Notes: a model not told the origin generated them from the letters alone. A DNA stretch of 64,000 bases from an uncultured Pelagibacteraceae bacterium (GCA_902624495.1 CACNYH010000001.1:62001-126000); one strand, 5' to 3'. Numbered from the stretch's first letter, positions 8,485 to 17,518 are shown. Numbers and translations are program-made.

Positions 8485-10590
8485 ATGACAAATTATTTAG
8501 AACTTCTTTATTTGATTTCTTTCACCGGTATATTAGCTGTAGCTTACAGTTATTTACTTTCTGGTCAGATTATTTCTTCAAGCCCTGGAAACAATCGTAT
8601 GCAAGAAATTGCAGAAGCGATCCAAATAGGAGCTAAAGCATACCTCAATAGGCAATATAAAACTATTGCTGTAGTTGGTGTAATTGTTCTAGCCGTAGTT
8701 ACTTATTTTTTTAATTATTTAGTTGGCCTGGGTTATTTTATCGGAGCTTTTCTTTCTGGTGTAGCTGGATATGTAGGTATGTTAATTTCAGTAAAAGCAA
8801 ATGTAAGAACTGCTGAGGCAGCAAGATCGAGTCTACAATCAGGATTAACAATTGCTTTTAAATCGGGTGCAATAACAGGATTACTCGTTGCTGGATTAGC
8901 TTTGTTGGCTATTACCATTTACTACGTTATTTTAATAAACTTAAATATTGATAATAGAGAAATTATTAATGCTTTAGTTGCCTTAGGTTTTGGTGCGTCC
9001 TTAATTTCCATTTTTGCTAGATTAGGAGGTGGAATTTTTACTAAAGGAGCAGATGTTGGCGCAGATTTAGTTGGAAAAGTGGAGGCAGGAATTCCTGAAG
9101 ATGATCCTAGAAATCCAGCTGTAATAGCAGATAATGTTGGTGATAACGTCGGAGATTGTGCAGGCATGGCTGCAGATTTATTTGAAACATATGCTGTTAC
9201 GATAGTTGCTACGATGGTTTTGGCTTCTATATTTTCTCCTCAAGATTATAATTTAATGGTTTATCCACTCGCTATAGGAGGCGCTTGTATTATAACTTCT
9301 ATAATTGGAACTTGGTTTGTAAAATTAGGAAAAAGCAAAAATATTATGGGTGCACTCTATAAAGGTTTTATAGTAACTGCTATCACTTCTTTAATAATAA
9401 TGTACCCAGTTACTGATGCCATTGTAGGAATTAACCAAAATTATAATAATAATGCAGGCTCAGTATTTACTGGTTTAGATCTCTATATTTGTGGTGTTGT
9501 TGGTTTTATTATAACTGGTTTGTTAATTTGGGTCACAGAATATTATACAGGTACAAACTATAGGCCAGTTAAAACAGTTGCTAAATCTTCAACAACTGGT
9601 CACGGTACAAATGTTATTCAGGGACTTGCTATTTCGATGGAGGCTACTGCTATACCTGCACTAATTATAGTTGCGGGTATTTTATACACTAATAGTTTAG
9701 CTGGCTTGTATGGGATTGCGATTGCGGTAACTGCAATGTTAGCTTTAACTGGAATGGTTGTTGCTTTAGATGCCTACGGTCCGGTGACAGACAATGCAGG
9801 AGGTATAGCAGAAATGTCTAAACTTCCAAAAAATGTCAGAAAAACCACAGACGCATTAGATGCTGTAGGAAATACTACAAAAGCTGTAACAAAAGGTTAT
9901 GCAATAGGTTCTGCAGGATTAGGGGCGCTCGTTCTTTTTGCTGCGTACACAGAAGATATAAATTATTTTTCAAAAGTAAGTGGTTCTGCATTAGAGGGTG
10001 TTAATGTTACTTTCGATTTATCCAACCCTTTTGTTGTAGCTGGTCTATTGATTGGAGGTATGCTTCCTTATTTATTCGGGTCAATGGGTATGCAAGCTGT
10101 TGGAAGAGCGGGTGGCGCAGTTGTGATAGAGGTTAGAAGACAGTTTAAGAAAATACCTGGGATCATGAAAGGTAAGAGAAAACCAGACTACGGAAGATTA
10201 GTTGATTTATTAACTAAAGCAGCAATTAAAGAAATGATTATTCCATCATTGCTGCCTGTATTATCTCCTATAGTACTTTATTTTATAATTTTACAAATTG
10301 GAGGAATTGAAGCTGCTTTATCTTCATTAGGTGCGATGTTACTAGGTGTGATAATAACAGGTTTATTTGTAGCAGTTTCTATGACGGCTGGTGGAGGTGC
10401 GTGGGATAACGCAAAAAAATATATAGAAGATGGTAATTTTGGAGGAAAAGGTTCTGAAGCTCATAAATCAGCTGTTACTGGTGATACTGTAGGTGATCCT
10501 TATAAAGACACAGCTGGTCCTGCAGTAAACCCAATGATAAAAATTACAAATATAGTAGCATTATTATTGTTAGCAGTTATAGCTCATTAA
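8485..10590 (+). CDS. hppA: K+-independent H+-translocating inorganic pyrophosphatase
   Basis: This multi-pass inner-membrane enzyme hydrolyses pyrophosphate and pumps protons. The catalytic motifs [23 protein letters not shown] and [13 protein letters not shown] (acidic, Mg-PPi binding) are present, with a second acidic cluster in [15 protein letters not shown] near the C-terminus. K466 in [16 protein letters not shown] is the lysine that marks the K+-independent subfamily; K+-dependent enzymes have Ala there. The 701 residues are typical. It has its own 71-bp upstream gap after nusB and ends three bases before the convergent bamE-like gene. Confidence 0.97.
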   Translation: MTNYLELLYLISFTGILAVAYSYLLSGQIISSSPGNNRMQEIAEAIQIGAKAYLNRQYKTIAVVGVIVLAVVTYFFNYLVGLGYFIGAFLSGVAGYVGMLISVKANVRTAEAARSSLQSGLTIAFKSGAITGLLVAGLALLAITIYYVILINLNIDNREIINALVALGFGASLISIFARLGGGIFTKGADVGADLVGKVEAGIPEDDPRNPAVIADNVGDNVGDCAGMAADLFETYAVTIVATMVLASIFSPQDYNLMVYPLAIGGACIITSIIGTWFVKLGKSKNIMGALYKGFIVTAITSLIIMYPVTDAIVGINQNYNNNAGSVFTGLDLYICGVVGFIITGLLIWVTEYYTGTNYRPVKTVAKSSTTGHGTNVIQGLAISMEATAIPALIIVAGILYTNSLAGLYGIAIAVTAMLALTGMVVALDAYGPVTDNAGGIAEMSKLPKNVRKTTDALDAVGNTTKAVTKGYAIGSAGLGALVLFAAYTEDINYFSKVSGSALEGVNVTFDLSNPFVVAGLLIGGMLPYLFGSMGMQAVGRAGGAVVIEVRRQFKKIPGIMKGKRKPDYGRLVDLLTKAAIKEMIIPSLLPVLSPIVLYFIILQIGGIEAALSSLGAMLLGVIITGLFVAVSMTAGGGAWDNAKKYIEDGNFGGKGSEAHKSAVTGDTVGDPYKDTAGPAVNPMIKITNIVALLLLAVIAH

Positions 10591-10593
10591 GAC

Positions 10594-11058
10594 TTATTTT
10601 CTATTTGAGTACATTTTAGATCTAACACTTTGAAGAAGATTTTGGACAAAACTTTTTTTCGATAAATTATTTTCCGTAATTTTTTCAGAAAATTTTAACT
10701 TATTTATAGAACTTTTATCTAAAAAATTCTTTTCCTTTAAGACTCCATACTTATCAAAGGTTAGTACTAAAACATTATTTGTTTTTGTAACATTTTGGCC
10801 TAACTTATGAAAAGATCCTTTTGTTAATACTCTTTCTATATAAATCCAACTGTCTTCATTCGAAATAGACTTTGTATGAGGATTTCCTATTAACTTTAAG
10901 ACGTCATTCTTATTGTCTACATTGACTTTTAATTGTTTCGATCTATTTTCAAGAAATAGTATGCCGTGATTCTTGGTAGGTTCTTGTAATTGACAATTTG
11001 ACAAAAAAATGAAAATAAATAATAAAAATATATTTATATGATTTTTCAAAAAAAACAT
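10594..11058 (-). CDS. bamE: BamE/OmlA (SmpA)-like outer membrane assembly lipoprotein
   Basis: The N-terminus is a lipoprotein signal (MFFLKNHINIFLLFIFIFLSNC) with the lipidated cysteine at residue 22. The following domain matches the SmpA/OmlA fold: HGILFLENRSKQLKVNVDNKNDVLKLIGNPHTKS, where the N-x-DVLKLIGNP segment is the family hallmark. BamE helps the BAM complex insert outer-membrane proteins. Its position divergent to the cytochrome bc1 chaperone and rpmF-plsX is the normal alphaproteobacterial context. The start codon overlaps the divergent neighbour by 21 bases; a TTG at 11049 would shorten the overlap to 12. Confidence 0.82.
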   Translation of the reverse strand: MFFLKNHINIFLLFIFIFLSNCQLQEPTKNHGILFLENRSKQLKVNVDNKNDVLKLIGNPHTKSISNEDSWIYIERVLTKGSFHKLGQNVTKTNNVLVLTFDKYGVLKEKNFLDKSSINKLKFSEKITENNLSKKSFVQNLLQSVRSKMYSNRK

Positions 11059-11532
11059 AATTCCGAACTATACAATATATTACTTAAACTTTCTAGAAAC
11101 ATCTTTTTTTACAAAAAACTTCAATTAAACGATAGTTTTGAAACTCGAATTTTTTTAATGTTTTTTCATTTTTCGATCTTAATGATTATATTTAAAAAAA
11201 AGGGAGAAAAATTTGATCAAAAAGAATATGATAATGTTTTTAATAGTATTGAGTATAATTTAAGAGAACTTGGTTTTGGTGACGTTTCTGTAAATAAAAA
11301 AATGAAAGATTTAAATAAAATATTATATGATATCTTGTTAAAAATTGGCGATAATTCAGCAAATGATTTTAAAGTAAACAAGAAACTGATTTTAAAGTAC
11401 TTTACTTCTTTTAAAGGTGAAAATGACCCAAAAATTGTAGATTTTGAAACATATTTTGACAAGTTTTACAAATTTTGTTTTGAACTATCTCTTCAAAATA
11501 TGATAAGAGAAGCTTTGAATTTTAAAGGTTAA
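11038..11532 (+). CDS. Ubiquinol-cytochrome c chaperone family protein (CBP3-like)
   Basis: The protein resembles the CBP3/UPF0174 chaperone family, which helps assemble cytochrome b of the bc1 complex. Visible family features are LYNILLKLSRNIFFYKKLQLNDSFETRIFLMFFH near the start and the segment LRELGFGDVSVNKKMKDLNKILYDIL, matching the conserved 'REMGVGD..V.KRMK' region. At 164 residues it is a little short. It sits between the bamE-like gene and rpmF; the DUF177 gene usually found before rpmF in alphaproteobacteria is absent. The start lies inside the first codons of the divergent bamE-like gene. Confidence 0.83.
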   Translation: MIFQKKHNSELYNILLKLSRNIFFYKKLQLNDSFETRIFLMFFHFSILMIIFKKKGEKFDQKEYDNVFNSIEYNLRELGFGDVSVNKKMKDLNKILYDILLKIGDNSANDFKVNKKLILKYFTSFKGENDPKIVDFETYFDKFYKFCFELSLQNMIREALNFKG

Positions 11533-11534
11533 TT

Positions 11535-11708
11535 ATGGCTGTACCAAAAAGAAAAACGTCAGTATCAAAGAAAAAAATGAGAAGATCTCATCATAGAATC
11601 TTGGGTGCTAATGTAATTGAAGATAAGAAGAGTGGTGAGTATAAACTTTCTCATCATGTTGATCTTAAATCAGGTTATTACAACGGCAAGAAAATCTTAG
11701 ATATTTAA
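11535..11708 (+). CDS. rpmF: 50S ribosomal protein L32
   Basis: This 57-residue protein begins MAVPKRKTSVSKKKMRRSHH, the signature of L32, a component of the large ribosomal subunit. It ends in SHHVDLKSGYYNGKKILDI, as alphaproteobacterial L32 proteins do. It has no cysteine pair, so it is the zinc-free form. The ATG is two bases after the stop of the upstream chaperone gene and plsX starts six bases after its stop; rpmF-plsX is a widely conserved pair. Confidence 0.96.
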   Translation: MAVPKRKTSVSKKKMRRSHHRILGANVIEDKKSGEYKLSHHVDLKSGYYNGKKILDI

Positions 11709-11714
11709 TTTTAA

Positions 11715-12755
11715 ATGAATAAAAAAATTACTATTGCAATAGATGCAATGGGAGGAGAGAATTCTCCTGATAAAATCATAAAGGCTGTATCCCTTTTCAA
11801 TGAAAAAAATATTTCAAAAGAAGATTATGTTTTGCATTTATTTGGTGATGAAAAACTAATCAAAGCAAAATTAGATGATGCTAACATCTCAAATAATAAA
11901 ATAATCGTAACCCATACAGAATCTGTTATTTCTGATGAGGATTCACCATTGACTGCAATTAAAAACTCAAGAAATACTAGCATGTGGAATTGTATACAAT
12001 CTCAGATTAACGGAAATTCAGATATAAGTTTATCAGCTGGTAACACAGGAGTTTTACTTGTTATATCTAGAATGATTTTAAAAATGATGAATGAAGTCAA
12101 TAAACCAGCTTTGGCAGGTCTATGGCCAAACCAAAGAGGCATGAATGTTGTATTAGATTTAGGCGCAAACATAGAATGTAATGAAGATAACCTTGTAGAT
12201 TTTGCTGAATTAGGATCTGCATTATACAAATCAATTTTTCCAGAAGATAAACCTATAGTTTCGTTACTTAATATTGGATCTGAAGAAATAAAAGGCACAG
12301 ATATTTTAAAAAATGCTTTTAAAAGATTAAGTATTTTAAGCAGTGAAAATAATTTTAAATTTAATGGTTATATAGAGGGTAATAAGATTATGTCAGGAGA
12401 CTCAAATGTAATTATTACCGATGGATTCACAGGTAACATAGCATTAAAAACCGCAGAGGGAACTGCAAAATTTATTACAGATAATTTAAAAAAATCTCTT
12501 ACAGAAAATTTTTTAACTAAATTATCATTAATATTTTCTTATTTTTCTTTAAGGAAATTTAAAAAAAAACTCGATCCAAGAAAATATAACGGTGCTATTT
12601 TTTTAGGTTTGAATGGCCCAGTTGTTAAAAGTCATGGTGGAACAGATTATATTGGTTTTTACCATTCAATCGATTTATGCTATAAAATTGTAAAAGGTAA
12701 TCTTATGCTTCAGATTAAAAAGAACTTAAACCACCTTAACAATGAGTCAAAATAA
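11715..12755 (+). CDS. plsX: Phosphate acyltransferase PlsX
   Basis: PlsX makes acyl-phosphate from acyl-ACP, the first step of the PlsX-PlsY route to phospholipids, at the inner face of the membrane. The sequence opens with ITIAIDAMGGENSPDKIIKAV, the family signature, and contains LSAGNTGVLL, LDLGANIECN, IITDGFTGNIALKTAEG and PRKYNGAIFLGLNGPVVKSHGG. The 346 residues are typical. It overlaps ihfA by 14 bases; the fabH gene that normally sits between plsX and ihfA is missing from this locus. Confidence 0.97.
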   Translation: MNKKITIAIDAMGGENSPDKIIKAVSLFNEKNISKEDYVLHLFGDEKLIKAKLDDANISNNKIIVTHTESVISDEDSPLTAIKNSRNTSMWNCIQSQINGNSDISLSAGNTGVLLVISRMILKMMNEVNKPALAGLWPNQRGMNVVLDLGANIECNEDNLVDFAELGSALYKSIFPEDKPIVSLLNIGSEEIKGTDILKNAFKRLSILSSENNFKFNGYIEGNKIMSGDSNVIITDGFTGNIALKTAEGTAKFITDNLKKSLTENFLTKLSLIFSYFSLRKFKKKLDPRKYNGAIFLGLNGPVVKSHGGTDYIGFYHSIDLCYKIVKGNLMLQIKKNLNHLNNESK

Positions 12756-13047
12756 CTTAACCAAAGAGGATATTTGTATTTTTTTAAGTAGAAAAAAAGG
12801 ATATTCAGTACTGTATTCAAAAAAAATAATTAATAATTTAATTGAAATTTTAATAGACGAAATCAAAGAAAATTCGTTTAATTTAAAAAATATTGGAACA
12901 TTTAAAATTTTAAACAAAAAAGAACGTATTGGAAGAAACCCAAAGACAAAGGAAATTTATAAAATTAAAGCAAGGAAAACCTTAGTATTCAAATCTTCAA
13001 ATAATTTATCTGGAAAAATTAATTTATTTAGTGGAAAAATTAATTAA
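12742..13047 (+). CDS. ihfA: Integration host factor alpha subunit (HU/IHF family)
   Basis: A 101-residue DNA-bending protein of the HU/IHF family. The N-terminal helices (LTKEDICIFLSRKKGYS) and the beta-arm region KNIGTFKILNKKERIGRNPKTKEIYKIKARKTLVFKSS follow the family, including the RxGRNPKT motif whose proline intercalates DNA. The call as IHF alpha rather than HU rests on the position between plsX and a MerR gene, the alphaproteobacterial ihfA locus. It overlaps plsX by 14 bases and the merR gene by 17. Confidence 0.85.
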   Translation: MSQNNLTKEDICIFLSRKKGYSVLYSKKIINNLIEILIDEIKENSFNLKNIGTFKILNKKERIGRNPKTKEIYKIKARKTLVFKSSNNLSGKINLFSGKIN

Positions 13048-13411
13048 TATAAGTGAATTAGCGATCAAGTTAGATCTTGTAAACCCTAAAAATAAAAAAC
13101 CATTAAATTACATTTTAAGATATTGGGAAAAAGAATTTTCTCAAATCAAACCTAAAATTATAAATAAGAGAAGATACTATTCAAAGGAGCAAGTAGAAAT
13201 ATTTAAAATGATTAAATATTTTCTTAAAAATCAGGGTTTAACTATTAATGGTGTTAAAACTATTTTGAATTCAAAAATAAATAAACTTGACGATTACAAT
13301 CCTAATAGTTTAAAAGCTTCCTATCTAAAGAATAAATTTAAAACTAAGAGCGAAAAAATTTTAAGTAGATTAAACAGATTAAAAAAATATGGCAAAAAAA
13401 ACTCATCTTAA
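13031..13411 (+). CDS. MerR-family transcriptional regulator
   Basis: The N-terminal winged helix-turn-helix (about residues 1-75) has the MerR pattern: INISELAIKLDL, then LRYWEKEF and KRRYYSKEQVEIFKMIKYFLKNQGLTINGVKTIL. A short basic tail of about 45 residues follows, with no metal-binding cysteines. The start is GTG at 13031, inside ihfA. An ihfA-adjacent MerR of unknown target is conserved in alphaproteobacteria; its regulon cannot be read from the sequence. It overlaps rpmG by 23 bases. Confidence 0.88.
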   Translation: MEKLINISELAIKLDLVNPKNKKPLNYILRYWEKEFSQIKPKIINKRRYYSKEQVEIFKMIKYFLKNQGLTINGVKTILNSKINKLDDYNPNSLKASYLKNKFKTKSEKILSRLNRLKKYGKKNSS

Positions 13412-13580
13412 AGTACGTATGGTACCTGAAAGTAATCCTGATAGTAAATTTGTTTATTATGCAAAAAAACCTACTAAAGGAGAGAAGGCAAAAGAGAAAC
13501 TCAAATTAAAGAAATACAATCCCAATACTAGAAAGCACGAAATTTTTGTTGAAAAGAAATTACCACCACATAGTAAATAA
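13389..13580 (+). CDS. rpmG: 50S ribosomal protein L33
   Basis: This 63-residue basic protein matches L33 of the large ribosomal subunit: MAKKTHLKVRMVPES, then FVYYAKKPTKGEKAKEKLKLKKYNPNTRKHEIFVEKK. It lacks the CxxC pairs of zinc-binding L33 and is the C-minus type. It starts inside the end of the merR gene and its stop codon directly abuts the stop of the convergent chorismate mutase gene, with no space for a terminator between them. Confidence 0.9.
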   Translation: MAKKTHLKVRMVPESNPDSKFVYYAKKPTKGEKAKEKLKLKKYNPNTRKHEIFVEKKLPPHSK

Positions 13581-13862
13581 TTATTTTTTTTTAAATTTCC
13601 TAAACTCGTAATCAATATAAGCTTTTATCATTGATGACCAAATTTTTTCAGTAATTTTATAATCAATCTTTTTTGAAATAGATTTTTTTTTGATATTTTT
13701 TAAAATGATATTAATTCTCTTTTTATCTACAATGTCTTTTTTAAATTTTTTATTTTTCACTATTTCATTAACTAAAGATGTTCTTTTTTTTATTAATTGA
13801 AGAAACTTATCATCTAATTTATCTAAAGATTTTCTAATATTTGTTATCTTTTTATTTATCAT
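13581..13862 (-). CDS. aroQ: Chorismate mutase, AroQ type
   Basis: A 93-residue all-helical protein matching the AroQ class, which converts chorismate to prephenate for Phe and Tyr synthesis. The pattern IRKSLDKLDDKFLQLIKKRTSLVNEIVKNKK is the first helix with the catalytic Arg and the paired acidic residues, and the later VDKKRINIILKNI and IWSSMIKAYIDYE segments follow the family. It stands alone on the minus strand, abutting rpmG at its 3' end, with 51 bp to the divergent ctaA. Confidence 0.87.
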   Translation of the reverse strand: MINKKITNIRKSLDKLDDKFLQLIKKRTSLVNEIVKNKKFKKDIVDKKRINIILKNIKKKSISKKIDYKITEKIWSSMIKAYIDYEFRKFKKK

Positions 13863-13913
13863 AGCGACATTATTAAATTAGTTTTTTAATATATTCTATA
13901 TATATTAAACATA

Positions 13914-14939
13914 ATGATCTCTCATGCTAAGAATAATAATGTTTTTTTTAATAAATGGTTAAAAATTAACCTTGTTTTAGTTTTCTTAATAATTATCGTG
14001 GGAGGCCTCACTAGATTGACTGACTCGGGTCTATCAATAACAGAATGGGAACTATTTTCTGGTATATTGCCTCCGTTAACAAATACATCTTGGGACAATT
14101 ATTTTAATCTCTACAAAGAAATTCCCCAATATAAATTATTGAATTACAATATGACACTTAATGAATTTAAGATTATTTTCTATTGGGAATACGCTCATAG
14201 AATATTAGCTAGATTAATAGGTTTATTTTTTTTAATTCCACTTTTTTATTTTTATTTAAGCAGTTCTATTAATAAAAAAAAAATTGAAATATGTTTCTAT
14301 GTACTTTTCTTGATTTTATTTCAAGGAGTAATTGGTTGGTATATGGTAAAAAGTGGTTTGGTAAATGATGTAACCGTTAGTCATTTCAGACTTTCTTTAC
14401 ATTTAATTTTTGCATTTTTAATTATATCTACAATATTTTGGTTGATTTTAAATAATAAAACAGAAGATATAAAAACTTTCTTCGATTTTAAAAATAAAAA
14501 AATATTTTTTCTAACTTTAATTCTTTTAATTTTTATTCAAGTATCAATGGGAGCATTTGTTTCAGGCTTAGACGCCGGAAAAATATATCAAACCTGGCCA
14601 TTAATGGGTGAAACTTTTTTTCCTAATGATATAAAAATAAATAATTTAAATATTTTTTTAGATTTTAACAATCATTCTTTAGTTCAGTTTTATCATAGAG
14701 TTTTTGCATACATTATACTTGCTTATGTTTTGATATTTGCTTTTTATCTATACTATCAAAAAGAAAAAAAAGTTTACTTATCTTTAACAATTATCTTGCT
14801 TGTTTTAAGTTTGCAAATATTTTTAGGTGTTTTTACATTAATAAGTGGATTAAATATTTATCTTGCATCAGCACATCAAATTAGTAGTGTGCTGTTGGTT
14901 TTTAGCTCTATATATCTTTATTATTCTTATATAAAATAA
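13914..14939 (+). CDS. ctaA: Heme A synthase (COX15/CtaA)
   Basis: CtaA is an integral membrane enzyme that oxidises heme O to heme A for aa3-type cytochrome oxidase. About eight hydrophobic segments are visible. Family motifs include GGLTRLTDSGLSITEWELFSGILPP at the first membrane boundary, FYWEYAHRILARLIGLFF with a heme-ligand His, GAFVSGLDAGKIYQTWPLMGE and VQFYHRVFAY with another His, and SAHQISSVLLV at the end. The 341 residues are typical. rplM follows after a 45-base gap. Confidence 0.96.
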   Translation: MISHAKNNNVFFNKWLKINLVLVFLIIIVGGLTRLTDSGLSITEWELFSGILPPLTNTSWDNYFNLYKEIPQYKLLNYNMTLNEFKIIFYWEYAHRILARLIGLFFLIPLFYFYLSSSINKKKIEICFYVLFLILFQGVIGWYMVKSGLVNDVTVSHFRLSLHLIFAFLIISTIFWLILNNKTEDIKTFFDFKNKKIFFLTLILLIFIQVSMGAFVSGLDAGKIYQTWPLMGETFFPNDIKINNLNIFLDFNNHSLVQFYHRVFAYIILAYVLIFAFYLYYQKEKKVYLSLTIILLVLSLQIFLGVFTLISGLNIYLASAHQISSVLLVFSSIYLYYSYIK

Positions 14940-14984
14940 TTGACTTTATCATTTAATCTTTGTATCAATCGCCCATTATTTACA

Positions 14985-15443
14985 ATGACACCGTTCACTA
15001 AAAAAAAAGAAATAAAAAACAACTGGTATATAATTAATGCACAAAATGCACCTGTTGGTAGACTTGCTGCTTATATCTCTAAAGTATTAAGAGGTAAAAA
15101 TAAGCCTACTTATAATCCTCACATTGATAATGGAGATTTTGTGGTAGTGACTAATATAGATAAAATTAAATTTACTGGTAAAAAATTTTTTAATAAAAAA
15201 TATTATAAACATACTGGTCATCCAGGAGGAATAAAGAATATTTCTCCACAACAATTAAAAGAAAAAAATAAATCTCAAGATATTTTAAAATTAGCTGTTA
15301 AAAGAATGTTACCTGGAGGACCTTTATCTAAAAAACAATTGACAAAACTTAAATTATACCAAGGTGAAAATCACCCTCACGAACTACAAAAACCAAAAAT
15401 TATAAATTTTGAAAATTTAAATTCTAAAAATATTGTTAAATAA
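14985..15443 (+). CDS. rplM: 50S ribosomal protein L13
   Basis: L13 is an early-assembly protein of the large ribosomal subunit. The 152 residues start MTPFTKKKEIKNNWYIINAQ and contain PVGRLAAYISKVLRGKNKPTYNPHIDNGDFVVV and KMLPGGPL-like VKRMLPGGPLSKKQLTKLKLYQGENHPHE, all family hallmarks. I chose ATG 14985; an upstream TTG at 14940 would add an unrelated 15-residue leader. The stop overlaps the rpsI start by one base in the universal rplM-rpsI pair. Confidence 0.97.
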   Translation: MTPFTKKKEIKNNWYIINAQNAPVGRLAAYISKVLRGKNKPTYNPHIDNGDFVVVTNIDKIKFTGKKFFNKKYYKHTGHPGGIKNISPQQLKEKNKSQDILKLAVKRMLPGGPLSKKQLTKLKLYQGENHPHELQKPKIINFENLNSKNIVK

Positions 15444-15883
15444 TGGAAAACTCAAATTCACCTGCTGAAAAGCCCAAAAAAATAAAATTAGATTTCAAAG
15501 ACAGCAAGTATGCAACGGGTAGAAGAAAGAGATCTATAGCAAAGGTTTGGATAAAAAAAGGGAATGGAAATATTCATGTTAATGGCATGAAAATGAATGA
15601 ATATTTTAAAAGACCTGTTCATCAAATAATTGTTACAAGACCATTAGAAATTACTCAAGTTTCATCTAATTATGATGTCAAGTGCTCAGTGAAAGGCGGA
15701 GGTTTATCTGGTCAAGCAGGAGCAATTATACTTGGTATATCTAAGGCATTAATTGCACACGACGAGAACTTGAAGAAAAACCTTAAAAAAGACAAATTAA
15801 CCACGAGAGACTCAAGAGTCGTAGAGAGAAAAAAATACGGCCATCGTAAAGCTAGAAGAAGCTTTCAGTTTTCTAAGAGATAA
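15443..15883 (+). CDS. rpsI: 30S ribosomal protein S9
   Basis: S9 contacts P-site tRNA in the small subunit. The protein (146 residues) has a short Lys-rich N-terminal extension, then the family core YATGRRKRSIAKVWIKKGNGNIHVNG, VKGGGLSGQAGAIILGISKAL and the C-terminal RDSRVVERKKYGHRKARRSFQFSKR, whose final Lys-Arg reaches the decoding site. It directly follows rplM. A 57-bp gap precedes argC. Confidence 0.98.
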   Translation: MENSNSPAEKPKKIKLDFKDSKYATGRRKRSIAKVWIKKGNGNIHVNGMKMNEYFKRPVHQIIVTRPLEITQVSSNYDVKCSVKGGGLSGQAGAIILGISKALIAHDENLKKNLKKDKLTTRDSRVVERKKYGHRKARRSFQFSKR

Positions 15884-15940
15884 TCATTTAAATTTAATTT
15901 TTTGGAAGGCAATGATATAATTCGTTATATCTATTTAATT

Positions 15941-16975
15941 ATGTTAAAAAAAATAAATATTGCTGTAATTGGTGCAACTGGATACACAGGTTTAGATTTA
16001 ATAAATCTTTTATCAAAACACCCAAAAGTGAATATTAAAAACTTATGTGCTACAAAAAACCTAGGTAAAAAAATTTCTTATTTCGATAAAAGAATTAAAA
16101 AAAAATTACCTAAAATAACTTCTATAAATGATATTGAATGGAAAAAATTAGACTTAGTATTTCTATCTTTACCAAATGGTGAAGCACAAAAAATAATAAA
16201 AAAAACTTACTATAAATTTGATAAATTAAAATATATAGATCTGTCTGCTGATTTTAGAATCAAAAATCCAAAAATTTATAAAAAAAATTATGGACTTAAT
16301 CATAAGGCTAATGATTTAATAAAAAAATCAATATATTCAATTGCTGAATTTAATAAATCTAAGATTAGAAATTTTAGAATAATTTCTAATCCTGGATGTT
16401 ATCCAACTTCAATACAAATACCTTTAGTACCACTAATAATGAAAAAATTAATTAAACTAGATAATATAGTAATTGACTCAAAGTCTGGGTATTCAGGGGC
16501 TGGAAAAAATTTTGAAAATAAATTTACGCATAAAAATTTGTATAAATCCACTTTTGCTTACGGAATTAAAAATCACAGACATGTATGTGAAATAGACCAG
16601 GAGTTTTCAAAACATACTAATAAGAAAGTCCAATTTACTTTTAACCCTCATTTATTGCCTACTTTTAGAGGAATTCTCTCCTCAATTTATTTAAATACAA
16701 GAAATAATATAAATTCGAACAAGATAAAATCAACATTAAAGAAGTTTTATAGAAAAAATAGATTTATTAAAATTTTGAATATAAATACACAAATTGGTTC
16801 AGGTAATGTCTTAAATACAAATAATTGTGAAATTTCAGTCTGTGATACAAGAATAAAAGGCAGAATTGTAATTTTTTCGGCTTTAGATAATCTGATTAAG
16901 GGAGCTTCAGGTCAAGCTGTACAAAATATGAATTTTTTATTTAATTTTTCGGAAAAACTAGGTTTAGATGGTTAA
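15941..16975 (+). CDS. argC: N-acetyl-gamma-glutamyl-phosphate reductase
   Basis: ArgC reduces N-acetylglutamyl phosphate with NADPH in arginine synthesis. The nucleotide-binding motif is VIGATGYTGLDLINLL near the N-terminus, and the catalytic cysteine is C153 in ISNPGCYPTS. KSGYSGAGK and FNPHLLPTFRGILSS are further family motifs. I use ATG 15941 (344 residues); the upstream TTG at 15902 would add 13 residues with no family match. The gene overlaps the following lipoprotein gene by eight bases. An rpsI-argC neighbourhood is common in alphaproteobacteria. Confidence 0.96.
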   Translation: MLKKINIAVIGATGYTGLDLINLLSKHPKVNIKNLCATKNLGKKISYFDKRIKKKLPKITSINDIEWKKLDLVFLSLPNGEAQKIIKKTYYKFDKLKYIDLSADFRIKNPKIYKKNYGLNHKANDLIKKSIYSIAEFNKSKIRNFRIISNPGCYPTSIQIPLVPLIMKKLIKLDNIVIDSKSGYSGAGKNFENKFTHKNLYKSTFAYGIKNHRHVCEIDQEFSKHTNKKVQFTFNPHLLPTFRGILSSIYLNTRNNINSNKIKSTLKKFYRKNRFIKILNINTQIGSGNVLNTNNCEISVCDTRIKGRIVIFSALDNLIKGASGQAVQNMNFLFNFSEKLGLDG

Positions 16976-17510
16976 ATTTTTTTTTATATTCATTTTTATA
17001 GCTTTTCAGTCTTGTTCGAAACCAAAAACTGTTTTGATATGTGGAGATCATATTTGTGTGAATAAAAATGAAGCTGAACAATATTTTAAAGAAAATCTTT
17101 CTTTAGAAGTAAAGATTATAGGTAATAATAAAGAAGAAAGTTTTGACCTGGTTGAATTAAATTTAAAAGATAATAAAAAAGAAAGAGAAATCAGTGTAGT
17201 GAAAAAAGAAAAAACTAATAAGAAAATTAAAGCTCTTACTGAAAAAGAGATCAAAAAAATAAAAAAGGATATTAAGAAAAAGAAAACAGAAGAAAGAATT
17301 GTAAAAAAGAAACAAAATACAAAAGAGGAAAAATTGAAAGTTACAAAAAATAAAAAAATAACTAAAAAAAATAAAGATATTGTTAATAAAAACAATAATA
17401 CTTTCGATGTTTGTTCAATTCTTGAGAAATGTAGTATTGATGAAATATCTAAATATTTAATTAAACTTGGAAAGAAAAAAAACTTCCCAGATATAACATT
17501 AAGAGAATAA
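16968..17510 (+). CDS. Lysine-rich lipoprotein of unknown function
   Basis: I do not recognise this 180-residue protein beyond its signals. It starts with a short lipoprotein signal, MVKFFFIFIFIAFQSC, with the lipidated Cys at residue 16. Four more cysteines lie outside it: two close to the N-terminus (LICGDHICVN) and two near the C-terminus (FDVCSILEKCSID), which could form disulfides in the periplasm. Between them is a highly charged Lys/Glu-rich, probably unstructured or helical spacer. It overlaps argC by eight bases and precedes hom by eight. Confidence 0.7.
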   Translation: MVKFFFIFIFIAFQSCSKPKTVLICGDHICVNKNEAEQYFKENLSLEVKIIGNNKEESFDLVELNLKDNKKEREISVVKKEKTNKKIKALTEKEIKKIKKDIKKKKTEERIVKKKQNTKEEKLKVTKNKKITKKNKDIVNKNNNTFDVCSILEKCSIDEISKYLIKLGKKKNFPDITLRE

Positions 17511-17518
17511 TATTATAA

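Noticed and set aside
17048-17395. Phe/Leu-rich 115-codon minus-strand frame that looks like a membrane protein
   Set aside because: It is the reverse complement of the Lys-rich spacer of the lipoprotein gene; runs of AAA/AAG read as TTT/CTT. No start context or motif supports it.
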